This document shows, piece after piece, positions 11,990 to 24,256 of a stretch of 64,000 nt of DNA. Positions within the stretch are counted from its first letter, which is position 1. The number at the start of each line of letters is the position of its first letter. The stretch is from Kalmusia sp. IMI 367209 (taxonomy: Eukaryota > Ascomycota > Dothideomycetes > Pleosporales > Didymosphaeriaceae): NCBI GenBank assembly GCA_027946365.1, contig JAPEUQ010000011.1, positions 620,001 through 684,000 of the forward strand. Direction: 5' to 3'. Position numbers and translations under genes: made by a program. The notes under the pieces are model-generated. The model saw nothing but the letters and a program-made list of their open reading frames with translations, was not told where the DNA came from and did not search any database.

Positions 11990-13508
11990 ATGGCTAGCAA
12001 AAATATTCTTGATGATCTTCTCTCCTCAGTCCAAAAGACATGGCACGACGTAGGCTTCCAGGCGACGCCTCTCGCTCTCCTTACAACCACCTTGGCTCTC
12101 CTTCTCCCCTTCGTATCGCTCTACATCCTCGCGCTAAGTCAACGCGAAGCCCCCGTTCCATCTCCAGCCGGATGTCGTAAACTCAATATCAACGACCGCT
12201 CCAACCTCGCCGACCAATTCTCCAAGAAGTACTCGTCTGGTGGCAGGCCCTCTGCGTCCAATCCCTGGAAAGTGAAGGCGCTGATGGTCTACCCGTTCAA
12301 AAGTTGCTCGGGCGTAGAACTCGAGAAGAGCGAGGTCGGACACAACGGCTTGAAGTACGACCGTCAATTCACGTTCGCGCAGCAAGTCACGGGATTGCCG
12401 ACTTTGCAAGGGAAGGTAAAGAGCCAGTGGACTTTCATTACACTGAGGACATTTCCGCGGTTAGCCAAGGTAGAGGTCGAACTGTGGGTTCCAGATCCGG
12501 GCGCACCAGGATATAAAAAGGATGGAGAATGGGTGGAGAGCGAAGGTTGCATTGTTGCACGGTTCCCGTTCACGCCTGACACCGAGTTTAGCGTTACAGG
12601 TCTAAAAAACTATGGCAAGATTCTGGCAGCAAAATTGGCGGGGAAATCCGAGCCAATGGTGGAGTTCAGGATACCATTCAACCCAACACAGGATAGAATC
12701 AAAGCAAAAGGATGCAGGAAAGAGGAAATCAAGATCTGGGACGATGTACCTGTGGGACTGAACATGGGCTGCGAGATTCCTTCAGAAACAATGAACAAAC
12801 TCAGGTATACACTTGGGGTCACAAACCCGTTGACGTTATTCCGAATCGACCCAGAGAAGCCTAGGCATGTCTTACAAAATGCTCCCAATAAGGAAGACGT
12901 GGGCTTCCAAACATCCATAGGGATGCAAGACGCTGTACGCACTTACCCTAGTCCCTCCTACACACTCTCTGCTTCATCCCGAAGGGATCACCCTTGAACC
13001 AGAACAATTTTAACATCTATGCTAGCATCCTGTACAAATCCAGAATCTTGCCTCCATCCACGACGTCTCTTCCAAAGTCCCCACACGCTTCCGGCCCCTT
13101 AACGCCCTACGTTACCGGCCTAATATAATCTTCATCGGCCCTCCTGTATTCGACGAAGACAACTGGAAGACAGTAAGCATCTAATTCTTTCCTATACTAA
13201 TTTTTCGAATTTTCGATGTCTTAAAACTCTAATATAATCTAACCATTTCCATATAGGCGCGCATCGGTTCGCTCAAGCTGGACATATCATGCCGCACCAC
13301 GCGCTGCAAACTACCCAATGTCGACCCTCTGACCGGCATAGCAGACCGCAACGAGCCAGGCACTACCATGCGCAAGTATAGGGTCATTGATAAAGGGAGC
13401 AAGGCCGCGTGTTTAGGCATGCAGGTCACGCCGCTGGAGGAGGGGACAATATGTGTGGGAGATGAGGTCGTGGTGTTGGCGACTGGGGAGCATTGCTTTA
13501 TTGAGTAA
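11990..13508 (+). CDS. Membrane-anchored MOSC-domain protein, mARC-like molybdenum-cofactor enzyme
   Basis: MOSC proteins of the mARC type bind molybdenum cofactor and reduce N-hydroxylated compounds with a cytochrome b5/b5-reductase chain. Three exons (11990-12934, 13026-13172, 13257-13508) join in phase 0 to give 447 residues. A hydrophobic segment at about 24-48 (TPLALLTTTLALLLPFVSLYI) is a signal anchor, so the enzyme is probably held on a membrane. A MOSC N-terminal beta-barrel follows (VKALMVYPFKSCSGVELEKS, then GLKYDRQF). The MOSC core includes GPPVFDEDNW and RCKLPNVDPLTG. Cys381 in the latter motif aligns with the molybdenum-ligand cysteine of mARC. The C-terminal strand VCVGDEVVVL-like (ICVGDEVVVL) is typical. 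Introns are 91 and 84 nt. The substrate cannot be inferred. Confidence 0.88.
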
Positions 13509-16374
13509 GGGATAGAGACATCGGGGTGATACATATATATTTAGAGTGCTATGATTAAACGTACATAAAGTAAATAGACATTTGTGAACCTGTATCTACT
13601 TCATTGCTTATTATGCTCTCTTGCCAGTTGCATATTATACATTTCGACGCATGCCTATCGAGAACAGGAGAGAGCATGACTGTCAGTGCTATACACAGCT
13701 AGAACTTGATCCACACGAGACCAGCTGTCTAACAGATTGGTACATATGATAATGAAAAATACCACCCCGCCCCGGGAAGAAAACTAGGTTACCCGTCACC
13801 AGAACTGAATAACGGATAGTTTTTCACGTCCATAAACCGAGTTCCTACTGCACACCTCGTGTTCACCGGACTCGTTGCACCACTCACCACTCATTTTTCT
13901 GCAAGTCCCCCCAAGATCTTGCACAGTAAGCATTCCCGAAAAGATAGCAGAACCTTACCTTATATACTACTACTATAGTAATATCTGTAATTCACAGCAT
14001 ACGAACTATCCACCTCCGCGTACAAAAGCTACAGCAAGTGCCCAGCGGAAGCTCAATTTTGAGTAAGATGAATTGAGGAAGCCACAAGGCCTATACTCCC
14101 CATCGTCGACAAATAAGGCTTGTTTATTTTTGAAAGTGGTCTGCGCCTGACACAAAGTAGCACATACAGATAAGCCAAACGGCCCGTCGTGATATGTATG
14201 TCTTTGTAACTGTCAGCTGAGGGAGGTGCACTTATGGCAGCGAGTAAGGCGATAAGATTGGTGAGGTTGGCGAGAGTGAACGATGTACCAAGAACAGATG
14301 GAACAAATAAGTCAACATTAGCATCGAAATTGATCATCTGTTGGTTTGGGCATGAAATCATGCTCACAGTTCCATAGACGATGGAGCCTATATCGATGGA
14401 GCGCATCTGAAAACAAAATCCCTTTCGATTGAATAGAGACTGGGATGAGTAGTGTCGACATGGGCAATGCAAAACTGACTTCATATCATCTCCTCGATGC
14501 TTGTAGACCATGAGCTGCCCTTCGAGGCCGTTTTCCATCTTCGTGTTTCCCAGCTCTCTTCAGTGAAGCTGTTGCGGAACTTCCTACAGAACGATAGACC
14601 GTGCAATCATGACCGAGCACGCTCATGACTAGGTAATGTAAGCTTTGAATAGTGTAGAATTTCTCTCAAAAGCACAGAGTAGAAAACAGAAGTCTTTTTT
14701 AGATACTTCTCGATGGCGGTTGCTTGAAATTGGCATCATTGCTCTGAAGCTAAGCTAGTAGTAGGGCGTAGTGAAAGCACCACGAGCGTGTAAATGCCAT
14801 CTAACTCCCTATGTTCATCCACTGCTGCAATCCCACCGCCCACCGGTTGATCACGCACAATAGAAGGTCAGCATCGCTAGCATGAAGCTCCACTGCGCTC
14901 ATAACCAGACGGTTGGTACCTCTACCCTGGTATCTGACTCAATCTCCCACTATACGCTGACGCGAGTAGCTGACATGTATAGCAACGCAGAGATGACAAC
15001 GATATTGTGAAGCCAGAGAATGCATAATCTCCACTTCCCTACGGATGTGTACGAACGGGTCTCCCCTTTGCTTTTTCGCATCCATGGGCTCTCTGAGAAG
15101 TCATCGTAACACGCGTTCTGAGTTTGCTCGCCATCTCGAAGGCCACAGAGAACAGACATCACCGGGCCTACCTCTCACTATCGAGGCTAAAAATTTGACA
15201 ACCTCATTTATTTCCGTGAAGACCTATGAATTATCAAGCACAGCAGGGAAGGGAAGAATATCTATAGACGCTACAGCTCCTAATCAGTCCAGCGTAGAGA
15301 TACGATACACTCTAGCTCTTCAACGCGTCGTCGGCTCTAATGGAGAAACTTCTATATCCTAGGATATCGAGCCCATGTGAGTCTCTCACTCTACACTCTT
15401 TCGGTTCCCTAGTACGCTTTTCGTGGCAGCTGTAGCAACCGCAGTACCATCCTACTGCCGTAGTATATACACGGCAAAACTGTGTTAAGATTAATGAAAG
15501 GGAAGCTGATATCAGTCATATTTTCTCAGAAAGAACGAGCTGGCGACACTCAGTCAGTCTAGTGACCACTACTTGAAAGGATCCTCGATTATATTCAGTA
15601 GATTGCCTGCGTCTCTTGCGTGAAGTCAAAGCTAAGCTGAGCCTGCAGACATCGTGCTCGCTGTATGTATCACTACTGGGAAGTACGATTGGACTGTTGT
15701 TTACCACCTTCGATCTTCTTCACCACATCGTCAGCCCGGGACCACGAGGGTCTGATCTATAAACAAGTAAGATAGATCTGTGTGATACCACGGACAACCT
15801 CTCACAGATGGATTCACCGACATAGGACACAGAGGATCATAGCACACAACAAAAGGCACACCATCATACGTCGAAATCTTTCAATCATTCATCCACTTAC
15901 TCACCCCGCGACTACATAGAAGAATCGACCTGTTCCATGCACAGATCTTGATTTTCATCAATCAATATCCATATCCCATTCCCAAGGGCCCGAAGGTCCT
16001 CAAGCCAGCGCTGCAGTAGCGGGCATACGATTCCCAAGGGGAAACCCGGTCCCAAACCGTCCTGTTAAACGCCAACCATTTCACCCATCAGCATACCGCA
16101 ACGCCAGCCGTCCATCTTTCAAAAATGTGGACTCAAACACGCCCCCTCTTTATAGAATACCAATCGAGAGATTGGACCCGTAGTGCGGACAAGACGCTGA
16201 GAAGAATCGTCAAAAGGAGAATCGATAAAAAAAAGGTCCGTAACCGCATTATATAATGTACAATCGAAAGGGCGGGGAAAGGAAGGAAAAAGGCGCTCAG
16301 CGCCCCCAACCGAGCGCCTTGTTGTTCTCAAAAGACATGGGTAGAAAGGAATTCGAGAGCGGAGAGATTTGCGC
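13509..16374. other. Convergent intergenic region, about 2.9 kb
   Basis: This lies between the 3' ends of the MOSC gene and set3. Composition is closer to balanced or AT-leaning than the promoters nearby. The longest tempting frame is on the minus strand, 14538-14053 (161 codons), which contains a possible intron but matches nothing I know. No repeat, tRNA or mobile-element signature was seen. The segment is long for a tail-to-tail gap and could hide an unannotated orphan gene or non-coding RNA. Confidence 0.4.
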
Positions 16375-19300
16375 TCATGTAGAAGTCGATGTCGAGGCGG
16401 TTGCTGTAGTAGTCATCGTTGCGGGGGCAGGTTGCGTCTCCTCTGTAACGGGAGGTAGTATTGGTTCCACGTGTTTCGCCGGAGGAGAAGTGTTGGTCGG
16501 TAAACTCGCATTTGAAAGAGTCGGCGAGCTTGTTGATTGTGTTGGATTGAGTGGAGGTGTTCCTGTCGCGTTTGAAGTTTGCTGAGCCAGCTTTCGCCTG
16601 CTCGTATAATCACTCAGACTAAGCTTTTTACGCGCTGGACCAGGCGTAACAGCACTTGCAACAGCCGGAGAGAAGGGCGACAAAGCTGCAGCGGCACCAA
16701 CGGGTGACTGTGCAATGGCACTGCCAGTCAAGGCACTAGCAGCCGATCCAGAGGTGACCACGGAGCTGGCAGTGGAGGGAGGAATGACAAGTTCAGGTTT
16801 CACGGGCACCTCTAAGCGCATATCCGTGGGTTTCTGCTGTGGAGCACTAAGAGCAGCATCACCATTTTCGGGAGCTGCCGGGGAGTCCCACGGCGGTGCG
16901 GGTGGTTGTATAGGAGGATGTGAAGTTCCTGGGGACAATTCTGCGCTCGGTGCATCTGGCATATCTTCAACTTTCGGTGTTGATGGCTTTTGTGCGGTTA
17001 TAACCTCTGCATCTTTCATTTCAACATCAATCGAAGGTACGGGAGTTGAGTCTTCATCAGGTCTCTGGTCCTTCGGCTTCACTTCCGTTGCGGTTTCGGT
17101 AGAGATGTCCATAGGGATAGGTTCCTCCAGTGAAGCGGACAGGGCAGTAGGTGAAGGTTTGCTCGAGCTGACATCCTTCAAAGCAGGGGAATTCATTTCT
17201 AGCTTCACAGATGCAGACCGTATGCGCTCTCTTTGTAGCTTGTCCTCTTGCGCCTGCTGAAGAAGTTTGCGTTTGAAAGACATAGGTGGTCTCATCGGCC
17301 GGAAGGTGGATGTGGGCGCATCTACGTTGAGCTTGCTGTCCGTCTGTGTCGAGCTGTCCACATAAGCCGGTTTCGGTTTCGGCGGCAAACGTCCGTTCGT
17401 TCTCACCGAACCACCCGAGGTTTTACGTGCAACGCCGTTGCTGTGTTCGCGAGGATGGCGTGCGGAGGGCGAGGGTTCTGTGTGCCCGAGTTGCTTCTGC
17501 ATATCGAGGTTAGCAACAAAAAGTGAGCGACGTGAGTGACGCCTTACAGAGGATGAGAGGCTGGGTGTATTGAGTGTCGACCCAGCACTGTTCCTCTTCC
17601 CTCGTTTCCCCTTGTGCTGCTCGTCGTAATCCATTTGCTCGAATAGACGTTCCTGTTGTTGCAACTTACGCCTTTCGCGTTCGGACATCTTTCCGTTCCC
17701 GTCGTCCATGGAAAAATGGGTTGCCGGAGTAATGTCACGACTGCTTGATTTGTGCGAGCCGGACGTTGAACGGCTGTCCATATTTTCATCGTCGTGCGGG
17801 TCACGATGTAAGGATTCGCTGCCCGCACGGCTGTTTGTCGCATGACCTGTACTTAGAGGAGACACCTGGATTTTCTTCGTCTTTCTGCTCTTCATAGATT
17901 TGAGAGGTTGGACTGGTTCTGCGTAAGTCGTAGCTGGGCGCCGAGCACGATCTAGTAGGCATTCATGGCCAGTCGAGTTATCGCAAGCGCACCCCCCGAA
18001 GTTAGCAAGTACGCAAGCTACCCACGGTTGTATCTTTTTGAAGCCTTCTTTCTTGATGTCACCGTTGGTAACGGCTTTCTCTAGCTGCTGTCGTATTGAG
18101 TAGTCAATATCCCAGCCTATCGTCAGCTCTTCACCAGGCTCAATATCTCGAGTCGCAAGGAAACAAAAGTGATGTCCACCTTCGGAGCCCTGCATCAATA
18201 TCTTTATTGCCGTGTTCGGGTTGCAGCTTCTTCTGGTGTAGCGAAGTATTGTGCCCTCGTGGCGTGTGTCGATGTATATAGGCAAGTGTGGAGGGAAGAA
18301 GACGAATGGTTCAGGGTGCCGCAGTAGTTCCCAGCGGTTCGCAGGGTCTGAGTAGTAGTCCTGCTTTCTGCCAATGTGGCCCTTTAGTTCGCCGATGAAG
18401 CCACCCTCGGCAACAGGCGTCTCCACCATGACAAAATGCCATTGGGGGTGCAATCCGTGCGCCTTTATACCGGGATTTTCTTCTGTCTGCTTGGTGAGGA
18501 CAGGCGCGAGAGAGTTTTCCATTTCCTCAATCGACTGGTCGATGCGCTGGAATACTTCGCCCGGGTTCATACCTCCCGTCGCCTCTGCTAGCGCATCGCG
18601 GTCGTTGAGCCACAAGGAGATATCGTTAGCCACCCCAAGATCGGTGTAGGAATTCGAGGTAGTTGGAGGCGGTTCTGCTTGCCGATAAAGGTTCATAAAC
18701 TCGAGTGAGAACTCTTCAATTGGGCCTTCCGGATTGATAGGCGACTTGACAGGACTATGGCCGTTGAGCATGACTGAACTGCCTCGTTTTCGAGATCCAG
18801 GCGTGAGCGTGGGCACTTGACTGATCATGCCTACGGATCCTGACGGCCGATGGCTTGTCTTTGGTCGTTTGGCAGGTGGCGGTTGATCGCGCGGGCTCCC
18901 GCTCTTCCTTTCTGTGTTGTAGTGCAGATCGTTATTCGACTGGATGGCCCAGCCATTGGGTTGCACGGATCCCAAAGGGTCTTTTGGTCGCTTCTTGTGA
19001 CTTTTCGTGGTAGTCCTCGGCCGCCCCTTGCGCTCGCCGATATTGTTCAACTCTCGGCGCTGTCGTTGCTTATCGACGGCGCTCTTCTTATCGACGTGTC
19101 GGGGAAGGCAGTCTGCGCACTCGTGGACGTCAGGTACATGCTGCGCCGACTCGTAGTAGCATACGATGTGCTGCCACGTATCGCACTTCTCGCACAGCAC
19201 AGTGTTTCCGTCGTCGTCGGCGAAGCCGCATATGCATTTGATGGTCGAGGACTCTTCTTCCTCGATGGTTCCATCCAGCGCAGGCGAGCCGTTGGTGAAA

Positions 19301-19380
19301 GCGGGAGGTGGAGGACCGTAGTGCGCGACGGAAGCCGGCTGATGATCAGCATGCGCCTTGACCGACGACACGTCTGTCAT
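16375..19380 (-). CDS. set3: Set3-type PHD finger + SET domain chromatin protein
   Basis: Set3 is the scaffold of the Set3C histone-deacetylase complex; the related animal proteins are MLL5/SETD5. One open frame gives 1001 residues. The PHD finger is at residues 49-91 with all ligands: C49-x-C51, C63-x2-C66, H71-x2-C74, C88-x2-C91, and Trp69 for methyl-lysine binding. Basic segments follow (GERKGRPRTT, KKRPKDPLGS). The SET domain spans about 313-430, with RYTRRSCNPNTAIKIL and EPGEELTIGWDIDY, then a Cys-rich post-SET-like patch (ANFGGCACDN). Set3-family SET domains are often catalytically weak or inactive. The C-terminal half is Ser/Pro-rich and disordered. Odd point: 17547-17497 has all the marks of a 51-nt intron but is in frame without a stop (see findings). 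Spliced length would be 984. Confidence 0.93.
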   Translation of the reverse strand: MTDVSSVKAHADHQPASVAHYGPPPPAFTNGSPALDGTIEEEESSTIKCICGFADDDGNTVLCEKCDTWQHIVCYYESAQHVPDVHECADCLPRHVDKKSAVDKQRQRRELNNIGERKGRPRTTTKSHKKRPKDPLGSVQPNGWAIQSNNDLHYNTERKSGSPRDQPPPAKRPKTSHRPSGSVGMISQVPTLTPGSRKRGSSVMLNGHSPVKSPINPEGPIEEFSLEFMNLYRQAEPPPTTSNSYTDLGVANDISLWLNDRDALAEATGGMNPGEVFQRIDQSIEEMENSLAPVLTKQTEENPGIKAHGLHPQWHFVMVETPVAEGGFIGELKGHIGRKQDYYSDPANRWELLRHPEPFVFFPPHLPIYIDTRHEGTILRYTRRSCNPNTAIKILMQGSEGGHHFCFLATRDIEPGEELTIGWDIDYSIRQQLEKAVTNGDIKKEGFKKIQPWVACVLANFGGCACDNSTGHECLLDRARRPATTYAEPVQPLKSMKSRKTKKIQVSPLSTGHATNSRAGSESLHRDPHDDENMDSRSTSGSHKSSSRDITPATHFSMDDGNGKMSERERRKLQQQERLFEQMDYDEQHKGKRGKRNSAGSTLNTPSLSSSVRRHSRRSLFVANLDMQKQLGHTEPSPSARHPREHSNGVARKTSGGSVRTNGRLPPKPKPAYVDSSTQTDSKLNVDAPTSTFRPMRPPMSFKRKLLQQAQEDKLQRERIRSASVKLEMNSPALKDVSSSKPSPTALSASLEEPIPMDISTETATEVKPKDQRPDEDSTPVPSIDVEMKDAEVITAQKPSTPKVEDMPDAPSAELSPGTSHPPIQPPAPPWDSPAAPENGDAALSAPQQKPTDMRLEVPVKPELVIPPSTASSVVTSGSAASALTGSAIAQSPVGAAAALSPFSPAVASAVTPGPARKKLSLSDYTSRRKLAQQTSNATGTPPLNPTQSTSSPTLSNASLPTNTSPPAKHVEPILPPVTEETQPAPATMTTTATASTSTST

Positions 19381-21927
19381 AATCCGGCCGTCGCACAGTG
19401 GGTAAGATTGTGTTCGTCTAGTAGGAGGCTCAGGCTCTGGGTACTTTGGATCGCATGACGGCCGACGCGCGCACGACGAAAGCAGGGCGGGCGGCGGCTT
19501 CGCAAGACGAGACCAACGGCCGGTGTCAACGAGCTGCGTGCGTTCTGTGACGATTCAGTTCGTTATGGGGGCCCGGTGGCCCAGGAGAAGAGGCTTTCGT
19601 GCCCGCTCGTGGCACGGGTAGCGCTGGAGGGAGACGTCGATAAGGGTAGCTGACGGTCAACAAACGAACTGGACCGAGGAATCAGTGCAGGGAAGGGTTG
19701 TTGAGATCGAGCGAGGCCGTGTCCTTGCAATGCGCGGGTTGTAAGGGCGAGAGGGGAGGAATGGACGGAGAGGCGGATCTTGAGGGGCGCTGGCCGGTAG
19801 CCCAACAAAGGAGATGGCGCGCGCGCAACGAAAGCGGACGGCAGTCGATGGCGAAGAGGCGCTGCACAGTCGGCTCTGGTTCCCAGCGGGCGGGAAGGGG
19901 GTTCGTGTCAACGTTGGGAGAGTCACAGAGGCGGAGGACTGCACAGTGTGCACCGAGCGAGTTGAGGGAGAAGAAGGACTAGGGCGAAAGCGGCTAGCCC
20001 GGACAGGGCGCTTGGGCCTTCTTGGAAAGCATCCGGGCAGCAGAGAACCGCTACACGGAAGGTTAGCGAAGGGGTTTTGGGCCCGGCCATTGGAAGCCGT
20101 TGCCGGCCGTCGAGGCACGCCGACGCGGGCCGCAGCGGCTGCGTGCGGTACTGAGCAAAAGGCGGCCGTGGACGATGAAAAGGGCGACGCGAGAGAGAGA
20201 GAAGACGCAAGCTGCAGAGGAATTGCTCGGGGCTGATACGCCGGCAACAGCATCATTCCTTGAAAACGGCCTCGACGGCAGCCAATCAGATGGTGCGCGC
20301 GGCGGTGCTGCATGGTACGCGCCGAACGCGGCCTAGCGGTGAGATTTTCGCGCGTTCAGGAGCCAGCAGAGCGCCGATCGAGTTCCCAAGTCCACCGGGC
20401 CATTCTCTAACAACGCGTCGGGAGTTGCGAAGGAGGCGCCGGGCCATCCAAGCAGCCGCCTCGACGCCGCAGGACGTGGACGGTGCTGAGCGAATACAGG
20501 CCGCCCAGCACGTCGCGGCGCTCGCGCCTGCCTAGCCCGCGCCATGTCCCTTCGTAGCTGCCTGCTGCACGCTGGCGCACGCTGCATGCACTCCGCCCCG
20601 TTGTCCTGAAACGACGCCGTTGCTGGCTCCGACTTGTGAAGTCATCTCAGCCGCTCTTCACACGCCGCCGCGCCTGTTACACCCAACTGCCGCGACAATC
20701 ATAAAGGCAGCAGTGTCGCCGCTGTCCCGCAGGTTCGCCGCGAACTGTAGATCTAGACTACCCCAGCCTCGCCCGTCGTCCGTGCGGAACCAGATCTGTC
20801 TCCAGGGCTGTCGCGATTTGTCAAGAGGCAGAACGTCCGAGCCGCGCGCATCGACATTCACGGAGCTGGGTCCCTACCCTCTAAAATTGACAGCTATCGC
20901 CTGCTACGCTTGTAGTCAAAGAGATCGCGCAGCATACATTAAGAAGGGCGCGCTCAATCCCACACAATCCCGGCTTGTCCCCAGGCTCATTACAATCACG
21001 GACAGAGCACCAGATCCATGTTCGACAGGCTCACCTCATTAATAGTTCTAGGCATCTAGTTCGAGAAAACCGTATTAGACATCCGAGACGATATGGAATA
21101 AGAAGAGTAGAATACTTCAGGAATTACCGGCCTCTCAGGTGCAAAGCGAGACGGAGGAAGCCTCCTTGGTGATGGGAAAGGGCTACAAGAGAAGGAGTAT
21201 CATCGCAAATAGATATAAACATGTTGAATGAGTCAGCCGCTGCAGACGAGCAGGATAAGGAGGACAAGCTGTGCTGCGATAATCCATGAGCGCTCTATGT
21301 ACGCACCCATGCATAGTAGTGGGAAGGACAGAAATCGTGATAATTTTGTGCAGTACCTAACGACGACTAATATATATAGTATGCTATCCTAGGATCCATC
21401 ACATGAAGCCAGGCATCTAGTCTTCTTGATCATTCTGGGATCAGTCTTAGGGGAAAGCGTTCACGAATCGCTGCAGCAACTCGTAGCTGTATTGATTGTC
21501 GAAGTCATTAATCCATAGTCAATTGAGACCCTGACTGCCAAATTCAGGACGATAAACATGTCTTTGGGGAGCAAGGAATCTCTTTCAAAAAAGTCACTGC
21601 GTCCATGTGCTCCTCGACGCCATCTGTGCGGTCAAACACCAAGACTCTTAAAACTATATGCACGCAATGACGCCGTTTCTCCTTCCCGACAATCAACTCC
21701 GCGCACCATCCACCGTCGATCTCGACCCAGTTCTACGTCCGCGGGCACCAGACGTTTTGTACCCCTCACCCATTCAACCGTCGGGACACTAGAGCCTCAA
21801 TATATCCCACGAATGAGACTGGGGTGCGCCTCTCCGCAAGGACCGGAATATATTGATCGTAATTCTGTAAATAGGTGGCCATGGGGCAAGATCTTGCACC
21901 GACGCCCCTCCTGCCGGCATTCGTGCA
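19381..21927. promoter_or_regulatory. Divergent promoter region, set3 / carboxylesterase
   Basis: The first 1.3 kb (19381-20700) is very GC-rich with long accidental open frames on both strands, none with a recognisable domain. It is probably the set3 5' leader and promoter. The rest is closer to balanced composition and precedes the esterase. No supported gene was found. Confidence 0.45.
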
Positions 21928-24017
21928 ATGGCGCCCCTCGTTGGACTGGCCAGTGGCCTTGTCGTCTTTCTGTTGCTAGCAAGCCATGTTGTATCTGTGC
22001 CTAGCCCACACGCGATCGGAAGCGACTTGAGCATTCTCACGCACAACGACTTGTACGGTTTGTATATTGGACATCGGGTCGTGGCATTTTCCTTATTTTG
22101 ACAGGCAACGCGAGCACCAGACAAGCTGCAACCATCGTCCTAAGCGCTCGCCGGTCGCATTCGAAAGCCCAGGCTGGGTGTGAGGCACTACAAGAGACGC
22201 TGTGGGATCTGGGAAACTACACAAAGCTCGACTTCCTGCGGTATCTGGACTACGAAAACCCCACCGACGAGGTTGGACAGTACTGGGTCGCAAGCGGCAG
22301 CAACTCGTCATGCAGGGCGATAACGACATTCGGCGAACTCAGAACAGTCCCGTGTGATACGAGACTTCCGGCCTTGTGCTCACAATCCGCGTCGCTCAGC
22401 TCAGTTCAAAGCACAGATACTCGTCCTCAATGGCAGACCACTGTACGGACGGGCGAGGCGTCGATACGTGGATACCGGGACAAACTCTCTTTCAGATTCC
22501 TCGGCCTCAAATACGCATCCTTCCCTTCTCGATTCACGTACTCGGCGTATGAAGCACCCCGCGGTAATATTTCAGCCTTGTCGTATGGACCGGGATGTAT
22601 TCAAGCTGCCTGTAGCGCCCCCACTTGCAGCGAGGACTGCCTCTACCTGAACATCTGGAACCCTCATCTCCCCGCTGATTCAAGATCGCCCAAGAAGGCG
22701 GTAATGTTATGGATCCATGGCGGCGGCTTCACTAGCGGCTACGGATCCGACACCACCTTCGACGGTGGTAATATGGCTTCTCGAGGCGATGTGGTGGTTG
22801 TCACGATCAACTACCGCCTCTCCACGCTCGGCTTCCTCGCTCTGGACAACACTACCAATCGCGGCAATTATTGGCTTTCAGACCAGGTCGCGGCACTGGA
22901 CTGGGTACAAAATCATATCGGGGATTTTGGTGGCGACAAAGAGAGAGTGACAATATTTGGGCAAAGCGCTGGAGCAGCTTCAGTGAGGGCATTGCTTGCG
23001 TCCCCCCGCGCGAGGGGCAAGTTATCGAGAGCGATTGTACAATCATGCCCAGGAGGATTAGGCTACGCGAACGCGTTCTCGAAGTATCAGAGCATAACGG
23101 ACGCTGTGAACAAGACAAAGGCAATCTTGGGCGAGAAGGGTTGTGCTAAGGGAGACGAGGCGACCCAACTAGCATGTCTCAGGGCGCTGGATTCTGCAAA
23201 GCTTGTTACAGGAACGATTGCTAGCTACCCAGTCATTGATGGTACATACCTGGCCAGCTCTGAACTACAGCTAGATGGCACAGGTCCCTCCCTCGATGTT
23301 GCACTCATGACAGGCGTCATGCACGACGATGGCGACCCGTTCTCCTCCTTTCCTAAATCTCAAAATGCGTCACAAGCACTCATAGACCAAGGCTACAACG
23401 CTGACGCTATCCTTGCCTCAAATCTCTTTCCCCTCGCCCATACCGGAAACACCACCCTAGACATCTTCAACCTCACAGCCCGCGTCGCAACAGACGCCGA
23501 ATTTCGCTGCCTGACACAATCCACAGCCTTCGCAGCAGCCAAGAATCGCGTCTTTCCAGTGGTATACTCGTACGAAATCGACCGCGGTTTCCAGCTCATT
23601 GAATGGAGTCCGAATCCCCCTACATGTGAAGCACCCAAGACCACAGAGCATCCATTTGGCGACACCAGCCTACCGTATTGGAAGTGTCATAGCGGAGAGC
23701 TGTATTACGTATTCGGTACGGGGATACGACAGGGACGTCAGCCGCGTGACCAAGAAGATGTCCCGTTCTCGCAGTATCTGCTGGATAGCTGGACTGCGTT
23801 CGGGAGGACGAAGGATCCGAATCCGGAGTTGGGATTCCTCCACGCAAGAGGGTTCACTAATACTTCAGCCACGGTGAAGAAGTCTGTTCCTTGGGAACCG
23901 ACGAGTACTAGGGAATTGGAGCTCAGAGTGCTGGATGTACAGCCGAGAGACGAGGGATTCAGAGAGCTGAAGCAATGCGAGGTGCTCGATCTGCCTTTGG
24001 ATTACTATACAGATTAG
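21928..24017 (+). CDS. Secreted type-B carboxylesterase (cholinesterase/lipase family)
   Basis: It hydrolyses carboxylic esters outside the cell; the substrate is unknown. Two exons (21928-22057 and 22105-24017; 47-nt intron with branch-like TTATTTTGACAG end) encode 680 residues. Residues 1-24 form a signal peptide (VGLASGLVVFLLLASHVVSV). A Cys-containing N-terminal extension (about 40-125) with ETLW, YWVA and LPALCSQSA elements precedes the catalytic domain; this extension is common in fungal type-B esterases. The oxyanion motif MLWIHGGGF and nucleophile elbow FGQSAGAAS are present, with Ser331 as nucleophile; Gln replaces the more usual Glu in GESAG. Candidate acid is Asp451 or Asp452, and His572 lies in KCHSGELYYVFG. 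Several NxS/T sites fit secretion. The upstream ATG is chosen because the downstream frame lacks an ATG and lacks the signal peptide. Confidence 0.92.
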
Positions 24018-24256
24018 TTTCGCCTGAGAAGATGACGCGAGCTTAAATTGTTGTCTATACATAGATTCGCTAACGTATAGATTGGACATGCATATTGTAT
24101 GCCTTGGGTGGGTATCTTCTCCGATGTAGAATTGATGACATATTTGGAAATTGTCCACTCGAGTACTACCCTATCATGCATCCCAAGGTAGCTCCTTGTG
24201 GGGACTCTCGTGGAATGCAGGTGTTCAGTGATGTAGTGACCTTAACAAATGCTGAT

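Noticed and set aside
14053..14538. Minus-strand frame of 161 codons with a plausible internal intron and a hydrophobic stretch
   Set aside because: No family resemblance, and the joined product is not clearly improved by splicing. It could be an orphan gene, but support is too weak.
19657..20313. Minus-strand frame of 218 codons upstream of set3
   Set aside because: It lies in very GC-rich leader/promoter DNA where all frames are open; Arg/Pro/Ser composition is typical of chance frames.
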